NCBI RefSeq assembly: GCF_002262885.1
Contig: NZ_NKYF01000008.1
Coordinates: forward strand, 240,331-304,330
Length of the DNA stretch: 64,000 nucleotides
Origin: Pseudonocardia sp. MH-G8
GTDB lineage: Bacteria > Actinomycetota > Actinomycetes > Mycobacteriales > Pseudonocardiaceae
Reading direction: 5' to 3'
Shown here: piece by piece, positions 34,909 to 45,907 of the stretch
Layout of the letters: each line of letters begins with the position of its first letter
Numbering within the stretch: position 1 is the first letter of the stretch
Made by a program: the position numbers and the translations under genes
The notes under the pieces: generated by a model
Database searches by the model: none
What the model saw: the letters and a program-made list of their open reading frames with translations, nothing else
What the model was told of the DNA's origin: nothing

Positions 34909-36106
34909 GGCGCACCTCCACATCGCCCGCGCCCGCCTCGATCTCGAGGACGAGCGGCCTTCCGTTGCGGACCCCGTCGCTGCCGAGGTCGTCGATCACC
35001 TGCAGGTGCGCGTCGGGCCCCTCCTCGCTCCGCGGCCCGAAGGACAGGTCGCCCAGACCGAGCCTGCCGGTCAGGGTGAGGTCCGCGGTGTGGGGCACCT
35101 GGACCAGGACGTCGCCGGCGCCCAGCTCGACCCGCGTACGCACCGGGGAGGTGTTGCCGTCGGGCGGCACGCTCAGGTCCAGGTTGCGCAGGTCGAGGTC
35201 GATCTCACCGGCCGTGCGCTGGTAGCTCGGCTGCAGCGCGGCGACGGTGGTGGGCGCGGCGCTCAGCTCGCCCCAGCCGTCGCCCCGCCAGCGGTCCAGC
35301 GGCGCGGCGACGACCGCCCAGGTGAGGGCGGCGAGCACCAGGGCGAACGGGATGAGACCGCGCCCGGTCCGCAGGAAGGCCCCGACGACCAGCCCTGCGC
35401 CCAGCACGGAGAGCACGACCCCCAGCAGCACCCCCAGGTTCGCCGGTGTGAGCACGCCGGCCAACAGCATGATCACCGCGGTGGCGCTGCCCGCGATCAG
35501 CGCGAGGCCCAGCGTCACCGACGTGACCGGCAGCCGCCGCGGTGGCGGGGGCGCGGGTGCGGGCGACGGCTCGGGGAGATCCCAGGCGAACGGCGCCGCG
35601 CCGAGCGGGTCCCACGCGGGCGGGGAGGCCTGGTCCTTGACCAGCGAGGGGCCACCGGCCGTAGCCGGCGTCGCCACGGTGGGCGCCTCGGAGGCCGTGG
35701 CCCCGGTGCCGAGCTTGCCCCGGCTGCGGTGCAGCAGGTAGAGCAGGCCGGCCACGACGAGCAGCGGGAGCACCACGTCGGAGCCGTTGCCCCCGAACAG
35801 CGAGCCGACCGTGATGGCCGCGGCGATCGCGAAGCCGACCACGAGGAACTTGCTGAGCCGGGTACGGGCCGGTGCCGCAGAACCGGCGGGCTCGTCCGGC
35901 AGCAGTATCCAGCCCGCGATGTAGAGCGCCGCGCCGATCCCGGAGAACGCCGCCACCACGAACCCGACCCGCACCAGCACCGGGTCGAGGTCGTAGCGGC
36001 GCGCGATCCCCGCTGCCACCCCTGCCACCTGGCGGTCGCTCCGAGGCCGTGCGGGCCGCGTCTCCCACATCTCCCGCAGCGTGTCCTGGACGTCCGTCCG
36101 AGTCAT
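34901..36106 (-). CDS. PspC-domain membrane protein with LiaF-like C-terminus
   Basis: A 401-residue protein. An N-terminal PspC domain (RSDRQVAGVAAGIARRYDLDPVLVRVGFVVAA, about 22-75) is followed by several membrane helices, a Pro-rich linker and a C-terminal beta-rich domain (RTRVELGAGDVLVQVPHTADLTLTGRLGLGDLSF) of the LiaF/DUF4097 type. LiaF proteins hold envelope-stress two-component systems in check. It is divergent from a PspC-fused histidine kinase and its response regulator, which supports a LiaFSR-like module. ATG 36106 has a GGAGGTGGGG ribosome site. Confidence 0.85.
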   Translation of the reverse strand: MTRTDVQDTLREMWETRPARPRSDRQVAGVAAGIARRYDLDPVLVRVGFVVAAFSGIGAALYIAGWILLPDEPAGSAAPARTRLSKFLVVGFAIAAAITVGSLFGGNGSDVVLPLLVVAGLLYLLHRSRGKLGTGATASEAPTVATPATAGGPSLVKDQASPPAWDPLGAAPFAWDLPEPSPAPAPPPPRRLPVTSVTLGLALIAGSATAVIMLLAGVLTPANLGVLLGVVLSVLGAGLVVGAFLRTGRGLIPFALVLAALTWAVVAAPLDRWRGDGWGELSAAPTTVAALQPSYQRTAGEIDLDLRNLDLSVPPDGNTSPVRTRVELGAGDVLVQVPHTADLTLTGRLGLGDLSFGPRSEEGPDAHLQVIDDLGSDGVRNGRPLVLEIEAGAGDVEVRRG

Positions 36107-36229
36107 GTCCCCACCTCCACTGCAACACAGCCTGCCCGCCGTGGCGCGCCCCGAGCATGGGGGATGGCCCCGAGAAGCCCCGGAGGTTTCCCCGATGTCC
36201 GCACTTCCCCCGCGTGTGACCATGGGTGT

Positions 36230-37618
36230 GTGATCGCAGCTCCTGCCACCGTCCCGCCGCCCGCGGTGTCGCCGTCGGGCACACCGCCGCTCGCGCGCAG
36301 GCGGGGCGGCCGGCTCGTGGCCGGCGTCGCGGGGGGCGTGGCCGACCACCTCGGCGTCAATGTCCTGTGGGTGCGCGCGGCGTTCGTCGTGCTGGCCGCG
36401 GTGAACGGGGCCGGAGTGATCGCCTACGGGCTGCTCTGGATCTTCGTGCGCCTGGAGCCCACGGAGGTCCCGCGCGCGCTCGGGCGCACCGAGCGCCAGC
36501 AGGCCCTCGGCCTCGCCGCGCTCGGCATCGGAGCGGGTCTCGCGGCGGCCGCGCTGGGCAACACGGTCGTCGGCTGGATCGTCGGTCCGCTCGGCGTGGC
36601 GGCGGTGGGCGCCGCGGTCGTCTGGCGGGAGGCCGACGAGTCGCAGCGCAGGCGCTGGACGGCCGGCGCGCGTTCGGGCGTCACCGGCGTCACGGGCACC
36701 GGCCGGGCGGCCCTGTGGCGGGTGCTCGCGGGCGCGCTCTTCGTCGCCACCGGGATCGGGGTGTTCCTGTTGGGCAACCTGGACCTCTCGCAAGTGCAGT
36801 TCGGGCTGCTGGCGGTGCTCGCCACGCTGCTCGGGGTCGGCGTGCTCACCATCCCCTGGTGGGTGCGCCTGATGCGCGAGCTGGGCGAGGAGCGCCGCGA
36901 GCGCATCGTCGAGACCGAGCGCGCCGAGATCGCCGCGCACCTGCACGACTCCGTGCTCCAGACGCTGGCGCTCATCCAGCGCCAGTCCGACCAGCCTCGC
37001 GAGGTGCTGAGGCTCGCGCGGGGCCAGGAGCGCGAGCTGCGCCACTGGTTGTACGGCCCCGCCGGGTACGGCCGCTCCGGGCGCGCGTCCGGCGACCCGG
37101 CGCTCGACGCGGGACTGGCCGACGCGATCACGAGCGCCGCGGCCGAGGTGGAGGACACCTACGCGATCGACGTGCGCCCGGTCGTGGTGGGCGACCGCCC
37201 GCTCGACGACGGGCTGCGCGCCCTCGTGCTCGCCGCCCGCGAGTCGATGGTCAACGCGGCCAAGCACGCGCAGGTGGGCGAGGTCAGCGTCTACACCGAG
37301 GTGGAGCCGGAAGAGGTGCACGTGTTCGTGCGGGACCGCGGCGTCGGCTTCGAGCCGGATGCGGTTCCCACCGACCGGCACGGCCTCGCCGACTCGGTGC
37401 ACGGCAGGATGGACCGGCACGGCGGTTCCGTGCGGCTGCGCAGCACACCGGGAGAGGGCACCGAGGTGCACCTGACGATGCCGGTGGACGGGCGGGCGGC
37501 AGGTCCCGCCGAGCAGGACGAGCCCGAGCAACGGGCGCAGGAGGAAGCGAGCACCGGAGGAGCAGGGCGGCGCCGAGAAGGCCCGCGCGCACGCCGGAGC
37601 GAAGCGGAGGCGAAGTGA
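36230..37618 (+). CDS. PspC-domain sensor histidine kinase (LiaS-like)
   Basis: A 462-residue sensor kinase. It has an N-terminal PspC domain (RRGGRLVAGVAGGVADHLGVNVLWVRAAF, about 22-80), further membrane helices to about residue 220, a HisKA_3 phosphoacceptor (AEIAAHLHDSVLQTLALIQ, His about 239), and an HATPase domain with ARESMVNAAKHA, DRGVGFEP and GGSVRLRSTPGEGTEV. A charged tail of about 45 residues ends the protein. GTG 36230 gives the shortest plausible start. The stop overlaps the regulator start (GTGA). Together with the divergent LiaF-like gene it probably senses cell-envelope stress. Confidence 0.9.
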   Translation: MIAAPATVPPPAVSPSGTPPLARRRGGRLVAGVAGGVADHLGVNVLWVRAAFVVLAAVNGAGVIAYGLLWIFVRLEPTEVPRALGRTERQQALGLAALGIGAGLAAAALGNTVVGWIVGPLGVAAVGAAVVWREADESQRRRWTAGARSGVTGVTGTGRAALWRVLAGALFVATGIGVFLLGNLDLSQVQFGLLAVLATLLGVGVLTIPWWVRLMRELGEERRERIVETERAEIAAHLHDSVLQTLALIQRQSDQPREVLRLARGQERELRHWLYGPAGYGRSGRASGDPALDAGLADAITSAAAEVEDTYAIDVRPVVVGDRPLDDGLRALVLAARESMVNAAKHAQVGEVSVYTEVEPEEVHVFVRDRGVGFEPDAVPTDRHGLADSVHGRMDRHGGSVRLRSTPGEGTEVHLTMPVDGRAAGPAEQDEPEQRAQEEASTGGAGRRREGPRARRSEAEAK

Positions 37619-38289
37619 ACAGCAGCGAGCCGATGGAAGCGCCGATCCGCGTCTTCCTCGTGGACGACCATGGGCTGTTCCGGTCCGGTGTGCGCGCCGA
37701 GCTGGACCGGCACGTCCCGGACGTCACGGTGGTGGGCGAGGCCGGGTCCGTCGACGAGGCGGTGGCCGCGATCCGGCACCTGCGCCCCGACGTCGTGCTG
37801 CTCGACGTCCACATGCCCGACGGGGGCGGCGCGGAAGTGCTGCGGCAGCTGCGGCCCGAGCTGCCCGACGTGGTGTTCCTGGCGCTGTCGGTGTCCGACG
37901 CCGCCGAGGACGTGATCGCGGTGATCCGCGCGGGCGCCCGCGGCTACGTCACGAAGACGATCTCCGGCCGGGAGCTGGCAGATGCGGTGCGGCGGGTGAA
38001 GTCGGGCGACCCGGTGTTCTCGCCGCGGCTGGCCGGCTTCGTGCTGGACGTGTTCTCCGACCGGCCCGGTGCCGCTCCGCCGGGGGACCCGGAGCTGGAT
38101 CTGCTCACCCGCCGCGAGCGCGACGTGCTGCGCCTGCTCGCGCGCGGCTACGCGTACAAGGAGATCGCCGGGGAGCTGTTCATCTCCGTCAAGACGGTGG
38201 AGACGCACGTGTCGAGCGTTCTGCGCAAGACCCAGCTCTCGAACCGCTACGAGCTCTCGAGGTGGGCCTCCGACCGGCGCCTCGTGTGA
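37615..38289 (+). CDS. LuxR-type response regulator (LiaR-like)
   Basis: A 224-residue NarL/FixJ-family regulator. The receiver is complete (VDDHGLFR, phospho-acceptor Asp64 in VLLDVHMPD, Lys in YVTKTISG) and the C-terminal helix-turn-helix reads LTRRERDVLRLLARGYAYKEIAGELFISVKTVETHVSSVLRK. GTG 37615 overlaps the kinase stop with a GGAGG ribosome site; ATG 37633 is an alternative. It is the cognate partner of the upstream kinase, unlike the degenerate BldM-like regulator elsewhere in the window. Confidence 0.93.
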   Translation: MNSSEPMEAPIRVFLVDDHGLFRSGVRAELDRHVPDVTVVGEAGSVDEAVAAIRHLRPDVVLLDVHMPDGGGAEVLRQLRPELPDVVFLALSVSDAAEDVIAVIRAGARGYVTKTISGRELADAVRRVKSGDPVFSPRLAGFVLDVFSDRPGAAPPGDPELDLLTRRERDVLRLLARGYAYKEIAGELFISVKTVETHVSSVLRKTQLSNRYELSRWASDRRLV

Positions 38290-38315
38290 CCGGCTCCGGG
38301 CGGTGAGGGCGGGGC

Positions 38316-39542
38316 TCAGCCGAGCAGACCGCTCACGGTGTCGCCGACCGTGTCGACGAGCCCGCCGTCGTCACCGTCGTCACCGTCGTCGCCCTTGTCC
38401 CCGTCGCTGTCGTCATCGCTGCTGTCGCTCTTGTCATCGCTGCTGTCACCGCTGTCGTCGCTGCGATCGTCGTTGTCGCCGCTCGACTTCGTGTCGTCCT
38501 CCTGGGGAGCGGACGAGTCTTCATCGCCGGCGGAGAAGAGGCTGAAGGAGCGGGAGTCCTCGTCACCCTCGTCATCGCCGTCGTCGTTGCTGCCGTCGTC
38601 GTTGCTGCTGTCGTCGCTGCTGCGCTTCTTGTCGTCGCCGTCGTCGCTGCTGCTGAGACCGAGGGCCCCGGTGAGGCCGTTCACGGTGTCGGCGACCGTG
38701 CCGCCGAGCCCGCTGTCGTCGTCGCCCTCGTCCCCGGAATCGTCGGAGTTGCTGCTGGAGCGGCTTGTGTCCTCGGACCGGCGCTCGTCGTCACCGCCGG
38801 AGCTGTCGGACGTGCTCGCGCTCTTCGTGTCGGCGGCCTTGCCGTCGTCGGAGCTCGCACCGTCGGAGGTGGTGCGCCCGGTCTCGCCCGAGCCGTCCGA
38901 CGCGGTGGCGGCGCTGTCCTCGCCGCCGGTGCCGCTCGCATCGCCGCCGGAGCCGGCGGCCGAGTCGGGTGCCTCGGTGCCCGACGCGCCCGCGAGAGCT
39001 GCCGGGAACGCGACCGGGACCCAGTTCGTGGGGGCCGCGGTGCCGGCGTCGAGCGGATCTGCCGTGGCGGCCTGGTCGATCGTGACGGTGGGGGGTGTGG
39101 CGGCGGGGTCCTGCTGGTCGAGCAGCCCCTGACCCGGGTACGAGCCCTCGTCCTCGGTGCTGCCGTTGCCGCCGGCCGGCACGTCGTTGCCGGTGGGCAC
39201 CACGTCGGTGAGGATCGCGGCGCCGAACACCGAACCCACGGCGAGGAGCGCGCCGGCGGCGATCGCGCCGCGACGCACCATGGCGTGTCGGCCCGCGCGC
39301 TGCGCGTCGTCGGGGTCGGTGGCCTGCTGGTGCGGGCGCGGCTGGACGGGGCGGTCCACGGCGTGGGGAGCGCGGCCCTCGCGGCGCAGCAGGGAACCGA
39401 CCGAGATCCCGGCGGTGGCGGGCTCCTCGACGTCGTCCTCGAAGGTGGGCGGGACGGGCGCATTGCGGCTCAACAGATCAGCGACGGTGAGCACCTCCGT
39501 CGCAGGTGCATCTGATCCACTTCGGGTCAGCAGCTGAGCCAC
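38316..39542 (-). CDS. Single-pass membrane protein with Ser/Asp-rich extracytoplasmic region
   Basis: A 408-residue protein without known homology. A cytoplasmic N-terminus of about 85 residues (starting AQLLTRSGSDAPATEVLTVADLLSRNAPVPPTF) is followed by one membrane helix (AIAAGALLAVGSVFGAAIL) and some 290 outside residues. Of these the last 170 are mostly Ser, Asp and Gly in SD/DD runs reminiscent of Sdr-type surface stalks. Two related segments, GLGGTVADTVNGLTGALGL and the C-terminal GGLVDTVGDTVSGLLG, bracket this run. GTG 39542 has a GGGAGGAC ribosome site. Function unknown; converges with the response regulator gene. Confidence 0.75.
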   Translation of the reverse strand: MAQLLTRSGSDAPATEVLTVADLLSRNAPVPPTFEDDVEEPATAGISVGSLLRREGRAPHAVDRPVQPRPHQQATDPDDAQRAGRHAMVRRGAIAAGALLAVGSVFGAAILTDVVPTGNDVPAGGNGSTEDEGSYPGQGLLDQQDPAATPPTVTIDQAATADPLDAGTAAPTNWVPVAFPAALAGASGTEAPDSAAGSGGDASGTGGEDSAATASDGSGETGRTTSDGASSDDGKAADTKSASTSDSSGGDDERRSEDTSRSSSNSDDSGDEGDDDSGLGGTVADTVNGLTGALGLSSSDDGDDKKRSSDDSSNDDGSNDDGDDEGDEDSRSFSLFSAGDEDSSAPQEDDTKSSGDNDDRSDDSGDSSDDKSDSSDDDSDGDKGDDGDDGDDGGLVDTVGDTVSGLLG

Positions 39543-39868
39543 AGCGAGACGTCCTCCCTTGGAGTGAACGGACGCTGGAATGTCTACCGGATGCCGATGT
39601 CGGGTACCAAGTGTCATTCATCCGCTCGTCGCGCGTCACCCGAACGGCCTATTTCCGCTCAGCGACCATTACCGACCGCTCGCCCGATTGCTGTGCCGCT
39701 CGTCGCGCGCCGTTGCCGCCCGTCGGCCGGAGCGCCCCGCTCGGCCCGACTTCCGCTGCGCCGAGTGGAAGCGCTTGCCGGTCGACTCCGGAATCGGTCC
39801 CGTGATCGTTTCGAGATCGGTTGCGGCGATTTTCCGCGGGATCGGCGAGCGGCGCGGCCCGCGGCGGC
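39543..39868. other. Gap between two minus-strand membrane-protein genes
   Basis: About 326 bases with no coding pattern on either strand. GC is lower than in neighbouring genes near 39580-39680. It presumably holds the promoter of the Ser/Asp-rich protein gene, but I could not pick a convincing -10/-35 pair. Confidence 0.4.
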
Positions 39869-40189
39869 TCAGGGGAGGCTGCGGAACCGCGAACGCGTGG
39901 AGTCGAGCGCCTGCTTCGCGTAGATGCCGGCGCCACCACCGAGCAACAGGCCGACGATGTCGATCGGCACCGTGTCGCCGGAGGTGAGCAGCAGGCCCAG
40001 CAGGGCGACGCCCGCCGTGCCACCCGCGACCTTCCAACGGCTGTTGACGTAGTCGGTGGTGGTGCCACCGGAGAGCCCACGCTTCTTCGCCGCGTTGTTC
40101 AGCAGCGCCAGGTAGCCGACGTGCCCGAGCGCGACGATCAGGCCGACCAGGGCGATCACTGCTGCGACGATCCCGAACACCGCACCCAT
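39869..40189 (-). CDS. Small conserved membrane protein, three helices
   Basis: A 106-residue protein with an N-terminal helix (VFGIVAAVIALVGLIVALGHVGYLALL), a short polar loop (NNAAKKRGLSGGTTTDYVNSRWKVAGG) and two further helices. ATG 40189 is close to a CACTCT box 6 nt upstream that may mark a leaderless transcript. No function is recognised. Confidence 0.7.
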   Translation of the reverse strand: MGAVFGIVAAVIALVGLIVALGHVGYLALLNNAAKKRGLSGGTTTDYVNSRWKVAGGTAGVALLGLLLTSGDTVPIDIVGLLLGGGAGIYAKQALDSTRSRFRSLP

Positions 40190-40281
40190 GCACCAAGAGT
40201 GCCACGAACACGGCTGTCCGCGCCGCTCACCGCCCGAGAAGTTCCGGGCACGCCTCCAGGCGGGTGCTGCCGCCGCGGAGC

Positions 40282-40599
40282 TCAGCGTCCCCCGAGGCGG
40301 CCGCGGCCCAGCCGCAGGAGCAGGAGCGCGAGGTCACGGCCCTCACTGCCGAGGTCGCGGAAACGGGCGAGCACGGCCATCTCCCGGCTGTAGACGATGC
40401 GCGGGCCTCCCGCGGCCATCCGCGCCTTGCCGATCGTCTGCGACACCTCGGTGCGGCGCTTGATCAGCCGCAGGATCTCCGCGTCCAGCCGGTCGATCTC
40501 TACGCGCAGCTCGGCGATGTCGGGTTCGGCGGCGGGCTCGGGAGCCGGCGACGCGGGCTCCGCGGCTGTCTTCCCGGTGGTCTTCTCGGTCACTGTCAC
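40282..40599 (-). CDS. aroQ: Chorismate mutase, AroQ type
   Basis: A 105-residue helical protein that converts chorismate to prephenate for Phe and Tyr. After about 27 flexible residues the AroQ core reads IAELRVEIDRLDAEILRLIKRRTEVSQTIGKARMAAGGPRIVYSREMAVLARF, with the expected Arg and Lys active-site residues. It corresponds to Rv0948c, the intracellular enzyme stimulated by DAHP synthase. GTG 40599 has a strong AGGAGGAG ribosome site. It is divergent from pcrA, as in mycobacteria. Confidence 0.92.
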   Translation of the reverse strand: MTVTEKTTGKTAAEPASPAPEPAAEPDIAELRVEIDRLDAEILRLIKRRTEVSQTIGKARMAAGGPRIVYSREMAVLARFRDLGSEGRDLALLLLRLGRGRLGGR

Positions 40600-40794
40600 G
40601 GTCTCCTCCTGGCGGTGCCCGGCCCGGCCCGTGACGCGCGAACGCCCCGGGTCCGATGGACTCCGGGGCGTGGTCGGGGCTGGGGCTGGTCAGCCTGTCA
40701 CGGGAACCGGTGTCCGGTACCCGTAGAAAAATCGACGACTGATCAGCGGCACGCCAGCAGTGTGCCACATCGGAGGGCTGTCGGGGAGCGGCGG

Positions 40795-40809
40795 TAACCT
40801 TCGGGCACG
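40795..40809 (+). promoter_or_regulatory. -10 box of pcrA
   Basis: TAACCT at 40795-40800 ends 9 nt before ATG 40810, so the mRNA leader is at most a few bases. Confidence 0.45.
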
Positions 40810-43140
<2,331 letters not shown>

Positions 43141-43160
43141 GGCCGGCACACCGTCGGCCC

Positions 43161-43219
43161 GGGGCGCGCGGTGTGAGCCGCACACCAGGGTTTCTCGGGA
43201 TCAACGCACACCGCGCCCC
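43161..43219. terminator. Hairpin between converging pcrA and M23 peptidase genes
   Basis: GGGGCGCGCGGTGTG (43161-43175) pairs with CACACCGCGCCCC (43207-43219) with a 2-base bulge. Three more ACACC/GGTGT copies lie nearby. Confidence 0.55.
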
Positions 43220-43320
43220 GACTCGGTAGTCGTGCCCACTCGACCACCTTCGGCGCGGGAGGTCGGGCTCGGCGCCGGACCCACTGCGAGTGAGCGCCCG
43301 GACAGCCTGCGAGCCGGGAT

Positions 43321-44199
43321 TCAGTAGTCGAGGCCCCGCTTGCGCATCCAGGTCAGTGGGTTGATCTTGGATCCGTCGGCGGTCCAGATCTCCAGGTGCA
43401 GGTGGGGTCCGGTGGAGTGGCCGCGGTTGCCGATCTCGGCGATCTCCTCGCCCGCCTCCACCTCGTCCCCGACGTCCACGAACATGCGGTTGACGTGGCC
43501 GTACACGCTCTGCGTCCCGTCGGAGTGGCGCAGCACCACCCACAGGCCGAACCCGGTGGCAGGCCCCGCCTCCTCCACGACACCGTCGGTGAGGGCGTAG
43601 ATCGGGGTGCCGATCGGCCCGGCGACGTCGATGCCCTGGTGCGAGGTGCCCCATCGGCTGCCGAACACCGAGGTGAGGTTCCCGTCTGCGGGGCGCACGT
43701 AGGTGGTGTCGCCGTACAGGTTCGCCTGGGAGGCGCCGTGGGACAGCGCGGACTCGATGAGCGCCGCCTGCCGGGTGAGCTCGCGCCCGATGTCGACGGC
43801 CTTCGCGAGGCTCTGGACGTCCACCTGTTCCGACGCGTCGAGGGTGTCGCGGACCTCGAGCGAGAGCGGATCGGGCAGGAGTTGGTCGCCACCGATGGCT
43901 CCGCCGAATGCGGCTGCCGGGTCGGCCTGTGCCGCCCCGCCCTCCGCGTCGGTGGACTGGGCGACCGGGACGAGCGCGCTGACCGTCCGGACCGGCTCCT
44001 CGGTGAACGTCGTGGCCACGGTCTGGCCGCCCGCCACCACCGCCCCTGCGGCGACAGCGGCCATGGTGGCCATGCCGCGCAGCGACGCCGCGGGGGGCGC
44101 CGGGAGACGATGAACGCCCGGGACGTCGACGACGCGCAGGGGCGTCGTGGGTCCCGAATCGTCTGCCTGGGCGCCGCTGGGGGAGCGGTGGCGCGCCAA
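43321..44199 (-). CDS. M23 family metallopeptidase (LytM-type)
   Basis: A 292-residue exported peptidoglycan-peptidase-like protein, the counterpart of Rv0950c. One N-terminal hydrophobic segment (MATMAAVAAGAVVAGGQTVATTF, about 43-65) anchors or exports it, then a helical linker and the C-terminal LytM domain from about residue 175. Zinc ligands are visible as His and Asp in HQGIDVAG and the HLHLE motif. Start TTG 44199 has AAGGGCAGG upstream; no ATG or GTG gives a better fit. Confidence 0.88.
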   Translation of the reverse strand: MARHRSPSGAQADDSGPTTPLRVVDVPGVHRLPAPPAASLRGMATMAAVAAGAVVAGGQTVATTFTEEPVRTVSALVPVAQSTDAEGGAAQADPAAAFGGAIGGDQLLPDPLSLEVRDTLDASEQVDVQSLAKAVDIGRELTRQAALIESALSHGASQANLYGDTTYVRPADGNLTSVFGSRWGTSHQGIDVAGPIGTPIYALTDGVVEEAGPATGFGLWVVLRHSDGTQSVYGHVNRMFVDVGDEVEAGEEIAEIGNRGHSTGPHLHLEIWTADGSKINPLTWMRKRGLDY

Positions 44200-44736
44200 G
44201 ACCTGCCCTTCTCGACTGACCGGATGTCCGTGCTCCGGTCCGTGGCGGCGCGGGCTGGGGATCCCTGATGACGATCGGGGTCGTCACCGCCGCCGTGATC
44301 GGGCTGTGACACGGACTCGAGAACGGTAGCGAGGTGGGTCTGGGACGAGCAACTCCTCGCGCCGTGTACCGGTGTTGTCGACGCTGCGTCAGGATGGGCA
44401 TGGCGAAGCGGCGCCGATGGGTGCGGAGTGACCCGTCAGTAGCTGTCGGCCTGGTCACAACGGTCGAGCGCATCCGGGCGTTCGGTCCATCGTGGCGGGG
44501 AGCCGGGGCTCGGCACGCTGGTCGCCCGGAGGTGTCGAGTGACCGACGTCACGTATTAGAAGGTCGTCGACGTCGGTGCCGCAGCAGGATCGCCGAGCAG
44601 GACGGCCACCGGGTGACTGCGATCACCCGGGCAGGTCAGGGCGGGTGCGGCCGACGTCGCTAGGGTCGCTGCGGCAGCGGACGTGGCGGGCTCCAGGCCC
44701 GCATCGCACAAGCGGAGTGGGCAGGGAGAGAGCCGA
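44200..44736. other. Upstream region of sucCD
   Basis: No gene is visible. A TAGGGT box at 44661-44666 probably serves as the sucCD -10, giving a leader of about 65 nt. The region between 44264 and 44640 has no recognisable feature. Confidence 0.4.
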
Positions 44737-45906
44737 GTGGACCTTTACGAGTACCAGGCGAAGGAGCTCTTCGCCGCGCACGGAGTCCCGGTGCTGCCGG
44801 GCCGGACCGTGGAGACGGCGGAAGAGGCACGTGCCGCGGCCGCCGAGATCGGCACCGCGGTCGTCGTGAAGGCGCAGGTCAAGACGGGCGGTCGCGGCAA
44901 GGCCGGCGGTGTCAAGCTGGCCGAGACGCCCGACGAGGCGCAGGAGAAGGCCGGCGCGATCCTCGGGATGGACATCAAGGGCCACACCGTGCACCGCGTG
45001 CTGGTGACCGAGGCCAGCGACATCGCCGAGGAGTACTACTTCTCGTTCCTGCTGGACCGGTCGAACCGCACGTTCCTGGCGATGTGCTCGGCCGAGGGCG
45101 GGATGGAGATCGAGCAGCTGGCTGTCGAGCGCCCGGACGCGCTCGCGCGCGTGCCGATCGACTCGATCGCGGGTGTCGACCGCGCGAAGGCCGCCGAGAT
45201 CGTCGCCCAGGGCAAGATCCCGGCCGCCGTGGCCGACCAGGCCGCCGACGTGATCGTGAAGCTGTGGGAGACCTTCGTCGCGGAGGACGCCACGCTGGTC
45301 GAGGTGAACCCGCTGGTGCGCGACCCGCAGGACAAGGTCGTCGCCCTGGACGGCAAGGTCACCCTCGACGAGAACGCCGCCTTCCGCCACCCCGGCCACG
45401 CCGACCTGGTGGACGAGCGCACCGAGGACCCCCTCGAGGCCAAGGCCAAGGCCAAGGACCTCAACTACGTCAAGCTCGACGGCGAGGTCGGCATCATCGG
45501 CAACGGTGCCGGTCTGGTCATGAGCACCCTGGACGTCGTCGCCTACGCCGGCGAGAAGCACGGCGGTGTGAAGCCGGCGAACTTCCTCGACATCGGCGGC
45601 GGCGCCTCCGCCGAGGTCATGGCCGCCGGGCTGGACGTCATCCTCGGCGACCCGGCCGTGAAGAGCGTGTTCGTCAACGTCTTCGGCGGCATCACCTCCT
45701 GCGACGCGGTGGCCAACGGCATCGTCGAGGCGTTGAAGATCCTCGGTGACGCGGCCACCAAGCCGCTCGTGGTGCGCCTGGACGGCAACAACGTCGTGGA
45801 GGGCCGCCGGATCCTCGACGAGGCGAACCACCCCCTGGTCACCCAGGTGGGCACGATGGACGACGCGGCCGACAAGGCCGCCGAGCTGGCCGCGGCAGGA
45901 GCCTGA
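44737..45906 (+). CDS. sucC: Succinyl-CoA synthetase beta subunit
   Basis: The ADP/GDP-forming subunit of the TCA-cycle enzyme interconverting succinyl-CoA and succinate. The 389-residue protein starts VDLYEYQAKELFAAHGVPVLPG, has the ATP-grasp segment KAQVKTGGRGKAGGVKLA and a C-terminal CoA-binding-like domain with FVNVFGGITSCDAVANGIVEA. GTG 44737 has an AGGGAGAG ribosome site. sucD follows one base after the stop codon. Confidence 0.96.
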   Translation: MDLYEYQAKELFAAHGVPVLPGRTVETAEEARAAAAEIGTAVVVKAQVKTGGRGKAGGVKLAETPDEAQEKAGAILGMDIKGHTVHRVLVTEASDIAEEYYFSFLLDRSNRTFLAMCSAEGGMEIEQLAVERPDALARVPIDSIAGVDRAKAAEIVAQGKIPAAVADQAADVIVKLWETFVAEDATLVEVNPLVRDPQDKVVALDGKVTLDENAAFRHPGHADLVDERTEDPLEAKAKAKDLNYVKLDGEVGIIGNGAGLVMSTLDVVAYAGEKHGGVKPANFLDIGGGASAEVMAAGLDVILGDPAVKSVFVNVFGGITSCDAVANGIVEALKILGDAATKPLVVRLDGNNVVEGRRILDEANHPLVTQVGTMDDAADKAAELAAAGA

Positions 45907-45907
45907 C

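Noticed and set aside
44334..44869. Small genes between the M23 peptidase and sucC
   Set aside because: Arg/Cys-rich frames without ribosome sites; they overlap the probable sucCD promoter.
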